Shown: positions 24,807-34,399, counted from the stretch's first letter. The stretch: DNA of 44,796 nt from a bacterium (GCA_016783645.1 JADHWD010000003.1:1-44796), one strand, 5' to 3'. Numbers and translations are program-made. The notes: generated by a model not told the origin, from the sequence alone.

Positions 24807-26222
24807 CTACACAGGTATATTCTTAATATATTCAACCGCGGTAGTAATCTGCCTTTCAGCCTCCGCCTCTCCTTCATCCGCCTTCACCATCAGATAATGA
24901 TTGGCTAAGGGCAGAGTCAAAGGATCTTTCGCTAATTCGCTTATCAGCCTTTCAAACTTTACGCTGTTCATTCGGCTTGACGGTTTATATCCTGTCTTCC
25001 CATTCCCGCTCAATAATTCAGTCCATAATCCCCGGTAAAATCCCGCTGAATCATACCAGCCTTCATTCAAGACATCATAAGTCTGTCCCGATTCATCGTA
25101 CCTTGATTTGCATAGTAGGACATCCTTCGGAATTTCAATCTCAGAAATCCGGTCTACATCATCTTCAAGAATACTCAAAGCGGTTTCCGCGGCGAATCCC
25201 GGCGGTATCATATTCCTGCAGGTGATTTCATTCCCGCAGGCGGGTTCATCCTCCCGGCAGGGCGCGCAATAGGGATAAGCCTGAATCACGATATGGCCGT
25301 CCCCTAAAGGTCCCGTTTCGTGTACTTGTGCGGAAGCGAAAAACAATCCTAATGTCCGCGTCCCCGCCGCCGCCGCTAACTGCAAAGGTCCCGAATCCGC
25401 TCCGATGAACAGATCCGATGATGCTAACACCCCGGCAAGTTCTGCGATAGTGGTCTGTCCGCTTAAATCCAATATTTCTATATTCTTAGGAAGCGATTTA
25501 ATAATAGCGGTGTTTTCAGTCCGGTCAGTTCCTATGAGGATGAACGCCGGGGATATTTTCCGTGAAAGAATAGTGATTAAATCGATGTATTTTTCATCAC
25601 CCCACCGCCGGATCTCCGCTCCGGCGCCGGGATGAACCGCTATGATATGCTCAAAGCCTTTATTTCTTATCGGATTGATAAATCTCCCTGCGAAGTCCCC
25701 GCCTGACTCGGCAACCTTCCATAGAGGATGCGGCAAAGGATACAGTTTTCCCGCATGTTGGCGGAAAATATCTGCTATATGGATGCGGGCGAAACGGCGG
25801 TGATGCCCTTGATTGAACAGCAGGCGCATATAGGGTGGATAACGGAAATCCCCGCTTTTACCGGCGGGGATGAAGCCCTTAACCTCCCTCGCATTAATTT
25901 GACTCAATATCAGTCCGGATAGAGTCGAGCGGTTGAGATTATAAACAATATCATAGCAATCTTCCCGCAGGGGCTTCATCTGTTCATCGAATTCCCTGAA
26001 TATCGCGGTTAAATCCCCGTTGAATTTCCTCCCCGCCATAGCGGGAAAATCGATGGGTATCATCTTGTCAACCGGGATGGAATCGATTGGTATTTCCTTC
26101 AGTCGGGAATCGGCTGCTATGGCCACTTCCCATCCGGCTTCACTTTTCAGGCGGTGCAAGAGCGGCAGAGTCTGGACTAAATCGCCCAGCCGGGCGAGCT
26201 GTATGACCAGCGCCTTCTTCAC
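24807..26222 (-). CDS. GT9 family glycosyltransferase
   Basis: The 471-residue protein is the third GT9 enzyme of the island: KALVIQLARLGDLVQTLPLL at the N terminus, HPGAGAEIRRW, DSGPLQLAAAAGTRTLGLFF and a CAPC-x6-C-x5-C cluster. Its C-terminal third has the shared RYDESGQTYD module and a short helical end, lacking the long helical tail of the 552-residue paralogue. It begins with GTG 26222, five bases after the previous stop, with GAGG inside the overlap region, so it is translated with the giant methyltransferase/glycosyltransferase upstream. The GTG start is the only one fitting the family N terminus. Confidence 0.9.
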   Translation of the reverse strand: MKKALVIQLARLGDLVQTLPLLHRLKSEAGWEVAIAADSRLKEIPIDSIPVDKMIPIDFPAMAGRKFNGDLTAIFREFDEQMKPLREDCYDIVYNLNRSTLSGLILSQINAREVKGFIPAGKSGDFRYPPYMRLLFNQGHHRRFARIHIADIFRQHAGKLYPLPHPLWKVAESGGDFAGRFINPIRNKGFEHIIAVHPGAGAEIRRWGDEKYIDLITILSRKISPAFILIGTDRTENTAIIKSLPKNIEILDLSGQTTIAELAGVLASSDLFIGADSGPLQLAAAAGTRTLGLFFASAQVHETGPLGDGHIVIQAYPYCAPCREDEPACGNEITCRNMIPPGFAAETALSILEDDVDRISEIEIPKDVLLCKSRYDESGQTYDVLNEGWYDSAGFYRGLWTELLSGNGKTGYKPSSRMNSVKFERLISELAKDPLTLPLANHYLMVKADEGEAEAERQITTAVEYIKNIPV

Positions 26223-26226
26223 CGCC

Positions 26227-29200
26227 TCATCCTATCTGTTCGATAAGTTCGGCGGCGGGTTGATTATCGGGATGAGACTGCAATATCCGCTGAGCGGTGT
26301 CCCGCGCCCCGGCTCTATCGCCCTGCGCCAATTTGATACCCGCTAAAGTGAACAGCGCTTCGATATTGTCCGGATTGATTTCCAAATATTTCTCAAGATG
26401 CCGTTTGGGATTATCCCAATCGTTGATCCGGTGTCCGGCGCGCACTGACAACATTAACGCCTGCAGGTTCTCAGGATTGAGCGTTAGCGTTTCATCGAAT
26501 TCCAGCGCCGCCCGCCCCGCGTTATCCTGCTCCAGATATAATATGCCCAATCCCAGATGCGCCTTTTCGGAAGCGGGATTCATCTTCAAAGCCGTCTTCA
26601 AATACCGTTCAGCGGTTTGATAATCCTTGCGCAGGAGGCATGCCGAACCCAATCCCAGATAAGGCTTCTCCGAATCCGGCTTGTATTCATGCGCCTTGTG
26701 ATAACAGGACTCCGCTTCCTCCAGCTTGCCCTGCTTCAATAGGCAGTGCCCCATCAAACGCTGGATATCGAAATCGTAATGCCCGTTGATACCGGGCATC
26801 TCTTTAAGAAGATCAATAGTCGCCAATGCCTTTTCGCATTTATTCAGTTTCTCCAATATTTCCGCTAATAGCACTAAAGTTTCACCCTCCGGCTGAATAT
26901 CCACCGATTTTTCCACATATTCATGAGCTTCTTTGAATTTTCCGCGCAGGAACAAGACTCGGCCCATCGCCGCTAAAGCTTTATGGTCAGAGGGAAAACC
27001 CTGTAATTTTTTTTGCAGGAGATCCTCCGCCTTAAGGTAATCCCTGCTTTCGATCAGCTTATTCACTTCCTCCAAAGCGTCAGCTTCCTCGAATTTCCAG
27101 TCATCATCCAGCTTCAGCGGGGCTTTAATCTCGAATCTTTTTTCGCTGTCCTCCTGATTGATCTTCAACCGTTTCAGCATAACGGAACCTCGCGGATCGC
27201 CTTCCGCCGCGAGTAAGCCTCCAGCCACCGATAACGCTTCCAACCTGTCAGGGGCGATATTCAACACCTTCAGATAATTATCCAGCGATGTCTTCATATC
27301 TCCCGCGCTTCTATGTTTTACAGCCTCATCCATCAATCGTTCGATTCCGCCATGCTCTTCGACGGCTTCACGATACACCTCGATTGTCTCTTTTGCCGCG
27401 CGTTCCCAGGTGAACTGCGATACTAAACGCTTCAATTCCGGATTCACCGGCTGGGACAAGGCTTTAATAACCGCTTCCCGGATAGTTTCCGGCTTATCCG
27501 GTTCGCAGTAATGGACATGTCCGCCCAGATAGTCTTTGATACAGCCCCAGGAGGATGCGGCAATATTACATCCGTAATAAGCCGCTTCCAAAGTCACTAA
27601 TCCCGGCAGTTCGTACCAGCTGGGTAATGCGTGGACTTTCGCCGCTTTGTAAGCGGATACCAGCATCTCGTCACTCAATCTGTCGAGGAATACTGTCTGT
27701 CCTCTGCGCTTGAACCTCTGGCACATCTCAGCGTACTTCGGCTGATAGGTGAATCCGCCGCTGGCGAATACTACCGGTATATCGTCATCTTCCAAAGCTT
27801 TCAACAACATCAACTGGTTCTTGCGCGATTCGATCCTCCCTACGCACAGGACGAAATCTTTAAGTCCGGTATCCCGGATGAACAATTCCGGGCTCACATC
27901 TATATCTTTGATATTACAGCCGTATTTAACGGGTTTTATTCTGCGGGCGAAGGGATAATCCCGTCTGATATGTTCAGCTTCGGTTTCTCCGCAGGGCATC
28001 AAAGCCGCCGCCTGACGGACCGTAAAACTGTTTTCCGCTATAGGATGGGGCTTAATCAAGTGCAGTCTCGCTAATTTCTCCTCCATGAATCCCTCCGGCT
28101 GTCCCTTGTCAAGATATTCCTTGAACAAAGCCGCCGCTTTTAGAGATTTATAAAGGTATCCTTCAAGGTCTTCATAAAGCGTGGTGACCACGAAGGGCTT
28201 CTTTTCCCGCATGGCGTTCTGCGCTATCATCTTGACCATTTCCGGCAGGACGAAATTGAAAGCGTGGACAACATCGTAATCTTTCAACGATTCCAGCCTG
28301 AAACCGAAATCGACCTTGACGCCTAATCTCTCCAGTCCTCCTTTGAGATTCTGCATCACAATGGTATCTCCGCCGGGAGCCTCCAAGGTATTGGGGCGGT
28401 TCTGCATCAGAATCCTCAAAGGTCGATCCTTCCGGGATTTAATCACTAAAGGCGCTTCTATACTCCGTTTGAAATCAATATTAGGATTAAGAGCTTTGAC
28501 CGCTGCATCAATCTGATGTTCAATCGTCCAATTATTCATTATATCTTTGCGGGCTTTGACGCCTTTATTTGCCGCCTCTTCGCGGTTATCATAAACATGG
28601 CGCATCAATTCAGCGGTGTGTTCCAGCGAAGGGATGCCCCAGGAAGTGCCTAAATAGACCGGATTATCGGTCAACTGCTCTTCGTCCACCGATTCCGTGC
28701 CCAATTTATCTATCAGATAAGAGTTATCATCGTTCATGAAATCGAGGTGAGCGCTGAAACGGGTGGCTAATACTGGCAGGCTCATCGCCATCGCCTCCAT
28801 ATAGGGCAGACCCCATCCTTCGCCGCGGGTGGGCAAAACATAAGCCTGGCAGGCTTTAAATAAAGACGGCATATTCTTTTCGGAAATCCTCTCGGAGACC
28901 ACCGCGATACGGGGTATTTGATTGATGTCGTATCCCAGATGCGCCACATATTTGCGGATTCTATCCTCAATCGATGAACCATCGGAATGATAGGCGCGGA
29001 TCACCAAAGCCGCATCATCGTCTTTAGTGAACGCCTTCAAATAAGCCTGCAGGAGAATATCCCATCCTTTGCGCTTCGACCATTGGAAATTAGCCAGGAA
29101 ATTGAAGCCCTTGATACCGGGAATCAGCATGGGAACGACTTTATCAGGATTATAAACTTCGATATCGATACCGATAGGGACAATTTTAATCTTCTCTTTA

Positions 29201-30813
29201 GGATAACCGCCGCGGGCGAAAGTGTCGCGGTTGAAAGAGGAAGGCACCCAAATTTCGTCCATATAGCGGCAGGAATCTATCCATTTGCGGGAAACATCCG
29301 CCATCTCAAACATAGTGTAGCCGATATATTTGGCGTATCCGGGATGATCGTCACGGATCATCTTATATATGGAGGAATTCTTCCCCACCGGCGGCAGGCA
29401 GGCGATATAAGTCCTGCCTTGAGGGCTGTTTTCGGCGTTATCCAATTCGACAATCCGTTGGACTTTGTCATAGTCAACTTGAGTCTTATAGCGGTAGCGC
29501 TTTCCTTCTAATTTCAGATAGATAGCGCCGTTTTCGGCGGGCGCGTTTTCCTCCACCTGCTTGACATCGGGCGCGCCGCCGAACCATTTGTTGATCACAC
29601 TGACATCGGCGCCTCTTTTATCCAATCCTAAAGTCAAACTGCGGGTGAAATAAGCGTAGCCGGAAATGTCCAACTGAGGACCGTCGATGGTGACCTTTAT
29701 GTCAGAGGTTTTACCTTGTTTTTCCGGCGCAATATGAACAGTTTCTGCTTTCACGGGTTTCGATTCCGCTTCTTTTTTTGCGGATTCAGTCTCATGTATG
29801 ACCTTGGATTCGGCTTCACCGCTCAGCCGCTTCAACTCTTCTTCAATTTCCCGCTGAGAAATCAAACCCTTGCTTTCCAATAGGTTGATCAGCGCCTGCA
29901 GGCGCGCGGAATCGCTATATTCTTTACTATTATCCGTATTCATACCCGCCTCAATAGTTTCTTCATACTTCGATTTAGTCTGAAGTGTCTGTTGGTCTTG
30001 TTCATTCCGCACCTCGTCATTCCCGCAAGTCCGCTCATCGGCGGACGCGTCGGGAATCGATTCCGGACAAGCCGGAATGACGGTGTTGGGGAGATTATCT
30101 AAAGAATAATCAGGGGCATCGACAATTTGCTTGTCCTCTTGTACCGTAGTCCTCAATGGTTTCAAGCAATGAAATATCTTTTCATCCCTGAGCCCGTAAA
30201 GTTTTATCTCATTCGGTGTGAAATCGTCTAGGATATTCACCAATTCCAGTTTAAAACCCGCCAATTTAATACGCTCTAAATAATCCCTGCCGTATATCCG
30301 CACATGGTCCTCCTGCCCGAAAGCCTTCAACCGCTCCCCGGCAGCTGTTATATTCGGATCTTCAAAAGTATGTTCCCTCTGCCAATCGACCGGGCTTTGT
30401 AACACCGCCCATCCCTGCGGTTTAAGGACGCGGAAAAGTTCTGCCAAAGCTTTCCGGTCATCTTCAACATGTTCCAGCACATGGTAACACAATATCACAT
30501 CGAAGGAATCATCCTTGAAGGGGATTTTAGTGATATCCACCCGCATCATAGCGGAATCGGATTCGATGTCCGCATTGTAGTATTCCAGGTTCTTCAGTGA
30601 ACCGAACATTTTGCGGAAATATTCTTCAGGCCCAAAATGCAGAACCTTGAGGTTATCCTGGAAAAATCCGGTCCGGTTCTGCAGGAACATCCATAAGGCG
30701 CGATGTCTTTCCAATAAACCGCAATTAGGACATAACGCATTAGGTCGGGGAACTAATCCGGCGGGCTGGAATTTATCCGATTCCCATCCGCAGCAAGGGC
30801 ATTTCACCGGCAT
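26227..30813 (-). CDS. Methyltransferase - GT4 - GT4 - TPR giant protein
   Basis: The 1528-residue protein opens with a zinc-ribbon-like start (CPCC, CPNCGLLERHR) and a class I SAM methyltransferase (35-215; VDITKIPFKDDSFDVILCYH, VLEHVEDDRKALAELFRVLK). A 22-residue translated repeat lies at 245-266, then a short charged helix (LLESKGLISQREIEEELKRL). Two GT4 domains follow: 375-790 (NFQWSKRKGWDILLQ, GEGWGLPYMEAMAMSLPVLA) and 800-1150 (LCVGRIESRKNQLMLLKALE, SWYELPGLVTLEAAYYGCNI). TPR repeats (1150-1528, such as KPYLGLGSACLLRKDYQTAE) finish it. It would methylate a sugar and add two residues. It is the first gene of the island, with AAGGAAG before the ATG. Confidence 0.9.
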   Translation of the reverse strand: MPVKCPCCGWESDKFQPAGLVPRPNALCPNCGLLERHRALWMFLQNRTGFFQDNLKVLHFGPEEYFRKMFGSLKNLEYYNADIESDSAMMRVDITKIPFKDDSFDVILCYHVLEHVEDDRKALAELFRVLKPQGWAVLQSPVDWQREHTFEDPNITAAGERLKAFGQEDHVRIYGRDYLERIKLAGFKLELVNILDDFTPNEIKLYGLRDEKIFHCLKPLRTTVQEDKQIVDAPDYSLDNLPNTVIPACPESIPDASADERTCGNDEVRNEQDQQTLQTKSKYEETIEAGMNTDNSKEYSDSARLQALINLLESKGLISQREIEEELKRLSGEAESKVIHETESAKKEAESKPVKAETVHIAPEKQGKTSDIKVTIDGPQLDISGYAYFTRSLTLGLDKRGADVSVINKWFGGAPDVKQVEENAPAENGAIYLKLEGKRYRYKTQVDYDKVQRIVELDNAENSPQGRTYIACLPPVGKNSSIYKMIRDDHPGYAKYIGYTMFEMADVSRKWIDSCRYMDEIWVPSSFNRDTFARGGYPKEKIKIVPIGIDIEVYNPDKVVPMLIPGIKGFNFLANFQWSKRKGWDILLQAYLKAFTKDDDAALVIRAYHSDGSSIEDRIRKYVAHLGYDINQIPRIAVVSERISEKNMPSLFKACQAYVLPTRGEGWGLPYMEAMAMSLPVLATRFSAHLDFMNDDNSYLIDKLGTESVDEEQLTDNPVYLGTSWGIPSLEHTAELMRHVYDNREEAANKGVKARKDIMNNWTIEHQIDAAVKALNPNIDFKRSIEAPLVIKSRKDRPLRILMQNRPNTLEAPGGDTIVMQNLKGGLERLGVKVDFGFRLESLKDYDVVHAFNFVLPEMVKMIAQNAMREKKPFVVTTLYEDLEGYLYKSLKAAALFKEYLDKGQPEGFMEEKLARLHLIKPHPIAENSFTVRQAAALMPCGETEAEHIRRDYPFARRIKPVKYGCNIKDIDVSPELFIRDTGLKDFVLCVGRIESRKNQLMLLKALEDDDIPVVFASGGFTYQPKYAEMCQRFKRRGQTVFLDRLSDEMLVSAYKAAKVHALPSWYELPGLVTLEAAYYGCNIAASSWGCIKDYLGGHVHYCEPDKPETIREAVIKALSQPVNPELKRLVSQFTWERAAKETIEVYREAVEEHGGIERLMDEAVKHRSAGDMKTSLDNYLKVLNIAPDRLEALSVAGGLLAAEGDPRGSVMLKRLKINQEDSEKRFEIKAPLKLDDDWKFEEADALEEVNKLIESRDYLKAEDLLQKKLQGFPSDHKALAAMGRVLFLRGKFKEAHEYVEKSVDIQPEGETLVLLAEILEKLNKCEKALATIDLLKEMPGINGHYDFDIQRLMGHCLLKQGKLEEAESCYHKAHEYKPDSEKPYLGLGSACLLRKDYQTAERYLKTALKMNPASEKAHLGLGILYLEQDNAGRAALEFDETLTLNPENLQALMLSVRAGHRINDWDNPKRHLEKYLEINPDNIEALFTLAGIKLAQGDRAGARDTAQRILQSHPDNQPAAELIEQIG
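30016..30081 (-). repeat. Family A palindromic repeat translated in frame (22 codons)
   Basis: This 66-bp element is nearly identical to the reverse complement of intergenic 12922-12987, with differences confined to one hairpin loop. It encodes VIPACPESIPDASADERTCG plus ND. At 66 bp, 22 codons, it preserves the frame. It lies between the methyltransferase and the first GT4 domain. Confidence 0.9.
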
Positions 30814-31316
30814 TGCTCTTCCTTATTGAGTTATATGTTCAGGTAATGAAGGTAATTGAGCGGATAAAGACAGAACATCTAAAATCTAGCCAAAGATATT
30901 TGAAATTTTATATTTGCCACAGAGAACACAGAGATACAAAAGGCTAAAGATTCAAGATAATTAACAGGGATTAAGGGGATGAAAGGGATAAAAAATGCAA
31001 TATGAGGATTTCACAAAAAATTCAATTATTTTGAAAACTTGGTGAACTTTGCGCCTCTTTCGTGTTCTTTGTGGCTAGAATTAAAAAAAGAGAAACCACA
31101 AAGGACACAAAGGATTAAATTTATGTGTTATATAATATCGGAGATTTGATAACAGGATTTCATCGAAGATTGAATAAATTCAATGTTTTTATCCCTTTCA
31201 TCCCTTTTATCCCTGTAAATTTTAATGCGGGGAAATGTTAATGTAAGAGATTAACTCTTACATCTAATGAGTAAGTATCTAAAATCAAATCTCAAAAATC
31301 TAAAATCTCGCAGAAA
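30814..31316. other. Gene-free gap between flgL and the glycosylation island
   Basis: The 503 bp contain an imperfect inverted pair, ACAGGGATTAAGGGGATG at 30964-30995 versus its complement at 31186-31216 (29 of 31 matching), and a TGTTCTTTGTGG/CCACAAAGGACA stem at 31063-31107. AT-rich sequence surrounds them. This is the largest structural break in the cluster and a likely site for a separate island promoter, but none matches sigma-28. Confidence 0.6.
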
Positions 31317-32240
31317 TCATCCCATGAAATTGATCAGGCTCATCTGAATGATAGTGGCTCCGCTAGCCAAAGCCGCCTCGTATGCCGCCTGTTCCTGTTC
31401 ATACATCATCACCGTCTCGATTAAATCCGCATCCTCTACATTTGAAAGAGAATCGGTGTAATTCACCGCATCCATTCCCAGCTGTTCCAGCTGTCTTTGG
31501 AAAAAGTTCACCTTAGCGCCTAATGTCGATGAATGATAACTAATTTGGTCGATGCCGTCTTGGATAGCGTCTATCTGGGGACCTATCGCATCCGGGTCAT
31601 TATTGATACAGCCGTCCCTCAAAGTGATGAGTTTCCGGAACAGGTCGGATTCGGCTCCTTCACCGTCAGGTTGAAATAATAAAGTCCCGCCGATATTGAC
31701 AGTCTCTTTCAAACCCACGCCGATTTCCCGCTTGATCTCTTGGTCGATTCCATCGGGATTAGCGCTGACCGCGGTGATTAATCCCTGCCCATCGCGGGTG
31801 ACTGTGAAAGCTTCGGCGTTGTCGTTGAATCCGCCGAAGAGGTACTTGCCGTTATATTGAGTGTTCGCTTTGGATACCAAATCTTCCAGCAATTGATCAA
31901 CCTCGTTGGCTATCACCTGCCGGTCTGCGGCGGTTAAAGTGTCATTATCCGCTGCCACTGCCAGGCTCATAGCCTGATTCATTAAATTGGTGATACTCTG
32001 CAGGATACCGTCAGAATACTGCATCCGCCCCATCCCGTCTTCAGCGTTCCTAACATGCTGTTCGTTCATCTTTATCCCATGACGGTATCTCAACGCCTTT
32101 CCCGCGCCGAAAGCATCATCCGAAGGCTCCTCAATCCGCTTCCCCGTCGATAACTGCGATTGATACTTGCTGACCGAATCCAAATGGTTCTCCAATTGAT
32201 ACAGCAGGGAACGGACGCGCATCTGGTCTGATATTCTCAT
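31317..32240 (-). CDS. flgL: Hook-filament junction protein FlgL (HAP3)
   Basis: This 307-residue flagellin homologue forms the junction between hook and filament. The N-terminal D0/D1 helix MRISDQMRVRSLLYQLENHL with STGKRIEEPSDDAFGAGKAL is typical of FlgL, as is YLFGGFNDNAEAF in the middle. The C-terminal helix SNVEDADLIETVMMYEQEQA ends with TIIQMSLINFMG. Length is normal. GGTGATC precedes the ATG. A 14-copy heptamer array begins nine bases upstream of that start. Confidence 0.95.
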   Translation of the reverse strand: MRISDQMRVRSLLYQLENHLDSVSKYQSQLSTGKRIEEPSDDAFGAGKALRYRHGIKMNEQHVRNAEDGMGRMQYSDGILQSITNLMNQAMSLAVAADNDTLTAADRQVIANEVDQLLEDLVSKANTQYNGKYLFGGFNDNAEAFTVTRDGQGLITAVSANPDGIDQEIKREIGVGLKETVNIGGTLLFQPDGEGAESDLFRKLITLRDGCINNDPDAIGPQIDAIQDGIDQISYHSSTLGAKVNFFQRQLEQLGMDAVNYTDSLSNVEDADLIETVMMYEQEQAAYEAALASGATIIQMSLINFMG

Positions 32241-32249
32241 GTGATCACC

Positions 32250-32351
32250 GTTAAGAGTTAAGAGTTAAGAGTTAAGAGTTAAGAGTTAAGAGTTAAGAGT
32301 TAAGAGTTAAGAGTTAAGAGTTAAGAGTTAAGAGTTAAGAGTTAAGAGTTA
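32250..32351. repeat. Heptamer tandem array GTTAAGA x14 upstream of flgL
   Basis: Fourteen perfect copies of GTTAAGA (98 bp, 32250-32347) plus a partial copy. The array begins nine bases before the flgL ATG and directly abuts its ribosome site. Slipped-strand changes here would alter the flgL leader. The same unit, in opposite orientation, forms a 34-bp array at 38411-38444 upstream of flgA. Confidence 0.93.
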
Positions 32352-32513
32352 GATGTATTGACAATAAAGATTAGTTCTATAAAGTATCCAATTGTGTCAT
32401 TGCGAAAGGGTGAAGTCCGCTGTATAGCGGACGAAAGCCTTGTGGCAATCTCCATTTTAAACCGAAATAAATTTGAATGTCAATACAGACTATGCAGGGG
32501 ATAAATCCCCTGC

Positions 32514-33899
32514 CTACTTCCCCAGGTTAATAATCGTGGTCATCAGTTCATTGGCGGTCGACACCAAAATCGCCGCCGCATTGAAGCTCTGCTGGAACTT
32601 GATCAAATCCGCCATCTCTTCGTCCAAGGACACGCCTGACACCGCCGAGCGGTCATTGACCATCTGCAGATGCACCGCTTCCGACTGTTCTCGGTATAAA
32701 CCGGAACTCTCCTTCCTCGCTCCCACTTCCGAGACGGTTGCGGCGTAATGCTCATTTAAAGTCTGAGTTCCGCCGTTCATCAGTTTCGCATCGGCTAAAG
32801 CGGCGATCGCCAACGCGTTTTCATTATCGCCGGGAGCTTCACTCCCCCCGGCGGCGATATTATTCAAATCATTGAGGATGTTGGGATTCACCTCAATACC
32901 TCCCGCTCCGGTTGTATCCGAACGGAAGAAGCTTATCCCCATACTGCCGTTAAGGCCGTATCCGCCTTGATGTAAGCCGTTCACATTATTCACTAATGTA
33001 TCAGCGAAGTCGTCAAGACGGTTCCTGATATCTATAGCGTCCACATCGCGGAATTGCATAATCCCCTTTAATCTGCCGCCGTCCACCACAACATTATTAT
33101 AAGTCCCGTCCCATACCAATTCATCGATTACGACGCCGTTGATAGACGAGAGCTTAGTGGTTAATGTGCGGTATTCACCGCCTTGAATGAATATCTCCCC
33201 TCCGAGGTAGATATTCACCGTGCCGTCGTTGTTGTCGCTTATTTTTACCTTGATGATTTCCGACAAATTATCGAGCAGTAAATCCCGCTGGTCGCGCAGG
33301 TCATTAGCGTTCTGTCCGCTGTTTTCCGCAATCTGAATCTTCTTGTTCAGATCGGCGATTTGGGCGGCGTATTGATTCAGATTATTTTTCAATGATATCA
33401 CTTCGGCGTTAGCGTTTTCCTGCAGCATTTTTATATCGCTGTCGTAATCATTCAAATTCTGGCACAGCATCACCGCCCTTTGTCTTAAAACCGACCGCCC
33501 TCCTATATCTTCCGGATCATTAGCGATATCGCCCCAGGCGCTCCAGAACTCATCCAGCACATTGCCGAAACCCAGTTCCGAAGGCTCGGTGAAGATATTC
33601 TGTATGGAATTCAGCAGATCGTCCTGCCCTTCCCAGCGTCCTAAAGCCGATTTCTCATTCCGCACCTGGCGGTCGAGCAGGATATCGCGGGCGCGGGTGA
33701 TCTCCTGAATCATCACGCCGGTGCCCGCCTGCCCTAAACCTGGCATATCCATAGCGGAAGCCGCCTTCTGATTGGCGCGCTGGCGGGAATAGCCCTCGGT
33801 GTCAGCGTTGGCGATATTATGACCTATCACCTGCATCTGCAGGCGGTTGGTCTGCACCGCACGCTTGCCGACTTCTAATAAACTGAATATATTGTTCAT
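32514..33899 (-). CDS. flgK: Hook-associated protein FlgK (HAP1)
   Basis: The 461-residue protein caps the hook and joins FlgL. The N-terminal region has the rod/hook signature (LQMQVIGHNIANADTEGYSRQ) and the C-terminal D0 helix has VSLDEEMADLIKFQQSFNAA followed by ILVSTANELMTTIINLGK. The central coiled coil (ANAEVISLKNNLNQYAAQIA) is usual. The start overlaps the flgN stop (ATGA), so translation is coupled. Gap to flgL is 273 bp, largely the heptamer array and a shortened family F element. Confidence 0.95.
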   Translation of the reverse strand: MNNIFSLLEVGKRAVQTNRLQMQVIGHNIANADTEGYSRQRANQKAASAMDMPGLGQAGTGVMIQEITRARDILLDRQVRNEKSALGRWEGQDDLLNSIQNIFTEPSELGFGNVLDEFWSAWGDIANDPEDIGGRSVLRQRAVMLCQNLNDYDSDIKMLQENANAEVISLKNNLNQYAAQIADLNKKIQIAENSGQNANDLRDQRDLLLDNLSEIIKVKISDNNDGTVNIYLGGEIFIQGGEYRTLTTKLSSINGVVIDELVWDGTYNNVVVDGGRLKGIMQFRDVDAIDIRNRLDDFADTLVNNVNGLHQGGYGLNGSMGISFFRSDTTGAGGIEVNPNILNDLNNIAAGGSEAPGDNENALAIAALADAKLMNGGTQTLNEHYAATVSEVGARKESSGLYREQSEAVHLQMVNDRSAVSGVSLDEEMADLIKFQQSFNAAAILVSTANELMTTIINLGK

Positions 33900-34399
33900 A
33901 TCTGCCGGTTCAATATAATACTATGTTTCTTATCCGCTTCTTTCTTAACTCCATTCCTGCCATACATCGCATTCCCGCTTTGGAAATGCAGAACATTCCG
34001 CATCCGCTCTTCATTCAACTGCATACTGCGCTTGAAATACAAACTGTTCACTCGGACCGCCCGCCGGATTTTCAATATCAACGGTTTTAAAACCATCAGC
34101 AATTTATCCCAGCGGCCGCCGCTGTTATCCCCGCTTCTTTGTTTCAATAAAGATAGCGTGACCTCTTCGGGAGCGACTTCCAATTCTTCCGCAATCGGGG
34201 CGATCAATTTCAACCGTTCCGTTTCCAGTTCCGCTATCCTGGCGTACGCCTCGGACTGCTTAAGGGTCAAGCGGTTCAACAGCTCGATATCTCCCCGTAT
34301 AGCGGACATCTTCTGCTGATACAGCAGGTCGGTCAACGCTTCCAGTATCTCTGTTTCCCGCTCTACTATTTCCTGTATTTCAGCGATATTGGCTTCCAT
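33896..34399 (-). CDS. flgN: FlgN-like export chaperone
   Basis: FlgN binds the C-terminal helices of FlgK and FlgL before export. This 167-residue protein is helical with the family pattern EIQEIVERETEILEALTDLL at the N terminus and LTLKQSEAYARIAELETERL with EELEVAPEEVTL, then a longer basic tail. The family averages 140-160 residues. Its position immediately before flgK, with overlapping codons, supports the call. It begins directly after the flgJ stop (TAGATG). Confidence 0.88.
   Translation of the reverse strand: MEANIAEIQEIVERETEILEALTDLLYQQKMSAIRGDIELLNRLTLKQSEAYARIAELETERLKLIAPIAEELEVAPEEVTLSLLKQRSGDNSGGRWDKLLMVLKPLILKIRRAVRVNSLYFKRSMQLNEERMRNVLHFQSGNAMYGRNGVKKEADKKHSIILNRQI

Noticed and set aside
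32250-32351. CRISPR-like array
   Set aside because: The units are contiguous heptamers without spacers, so it is a simple tandem repeat.
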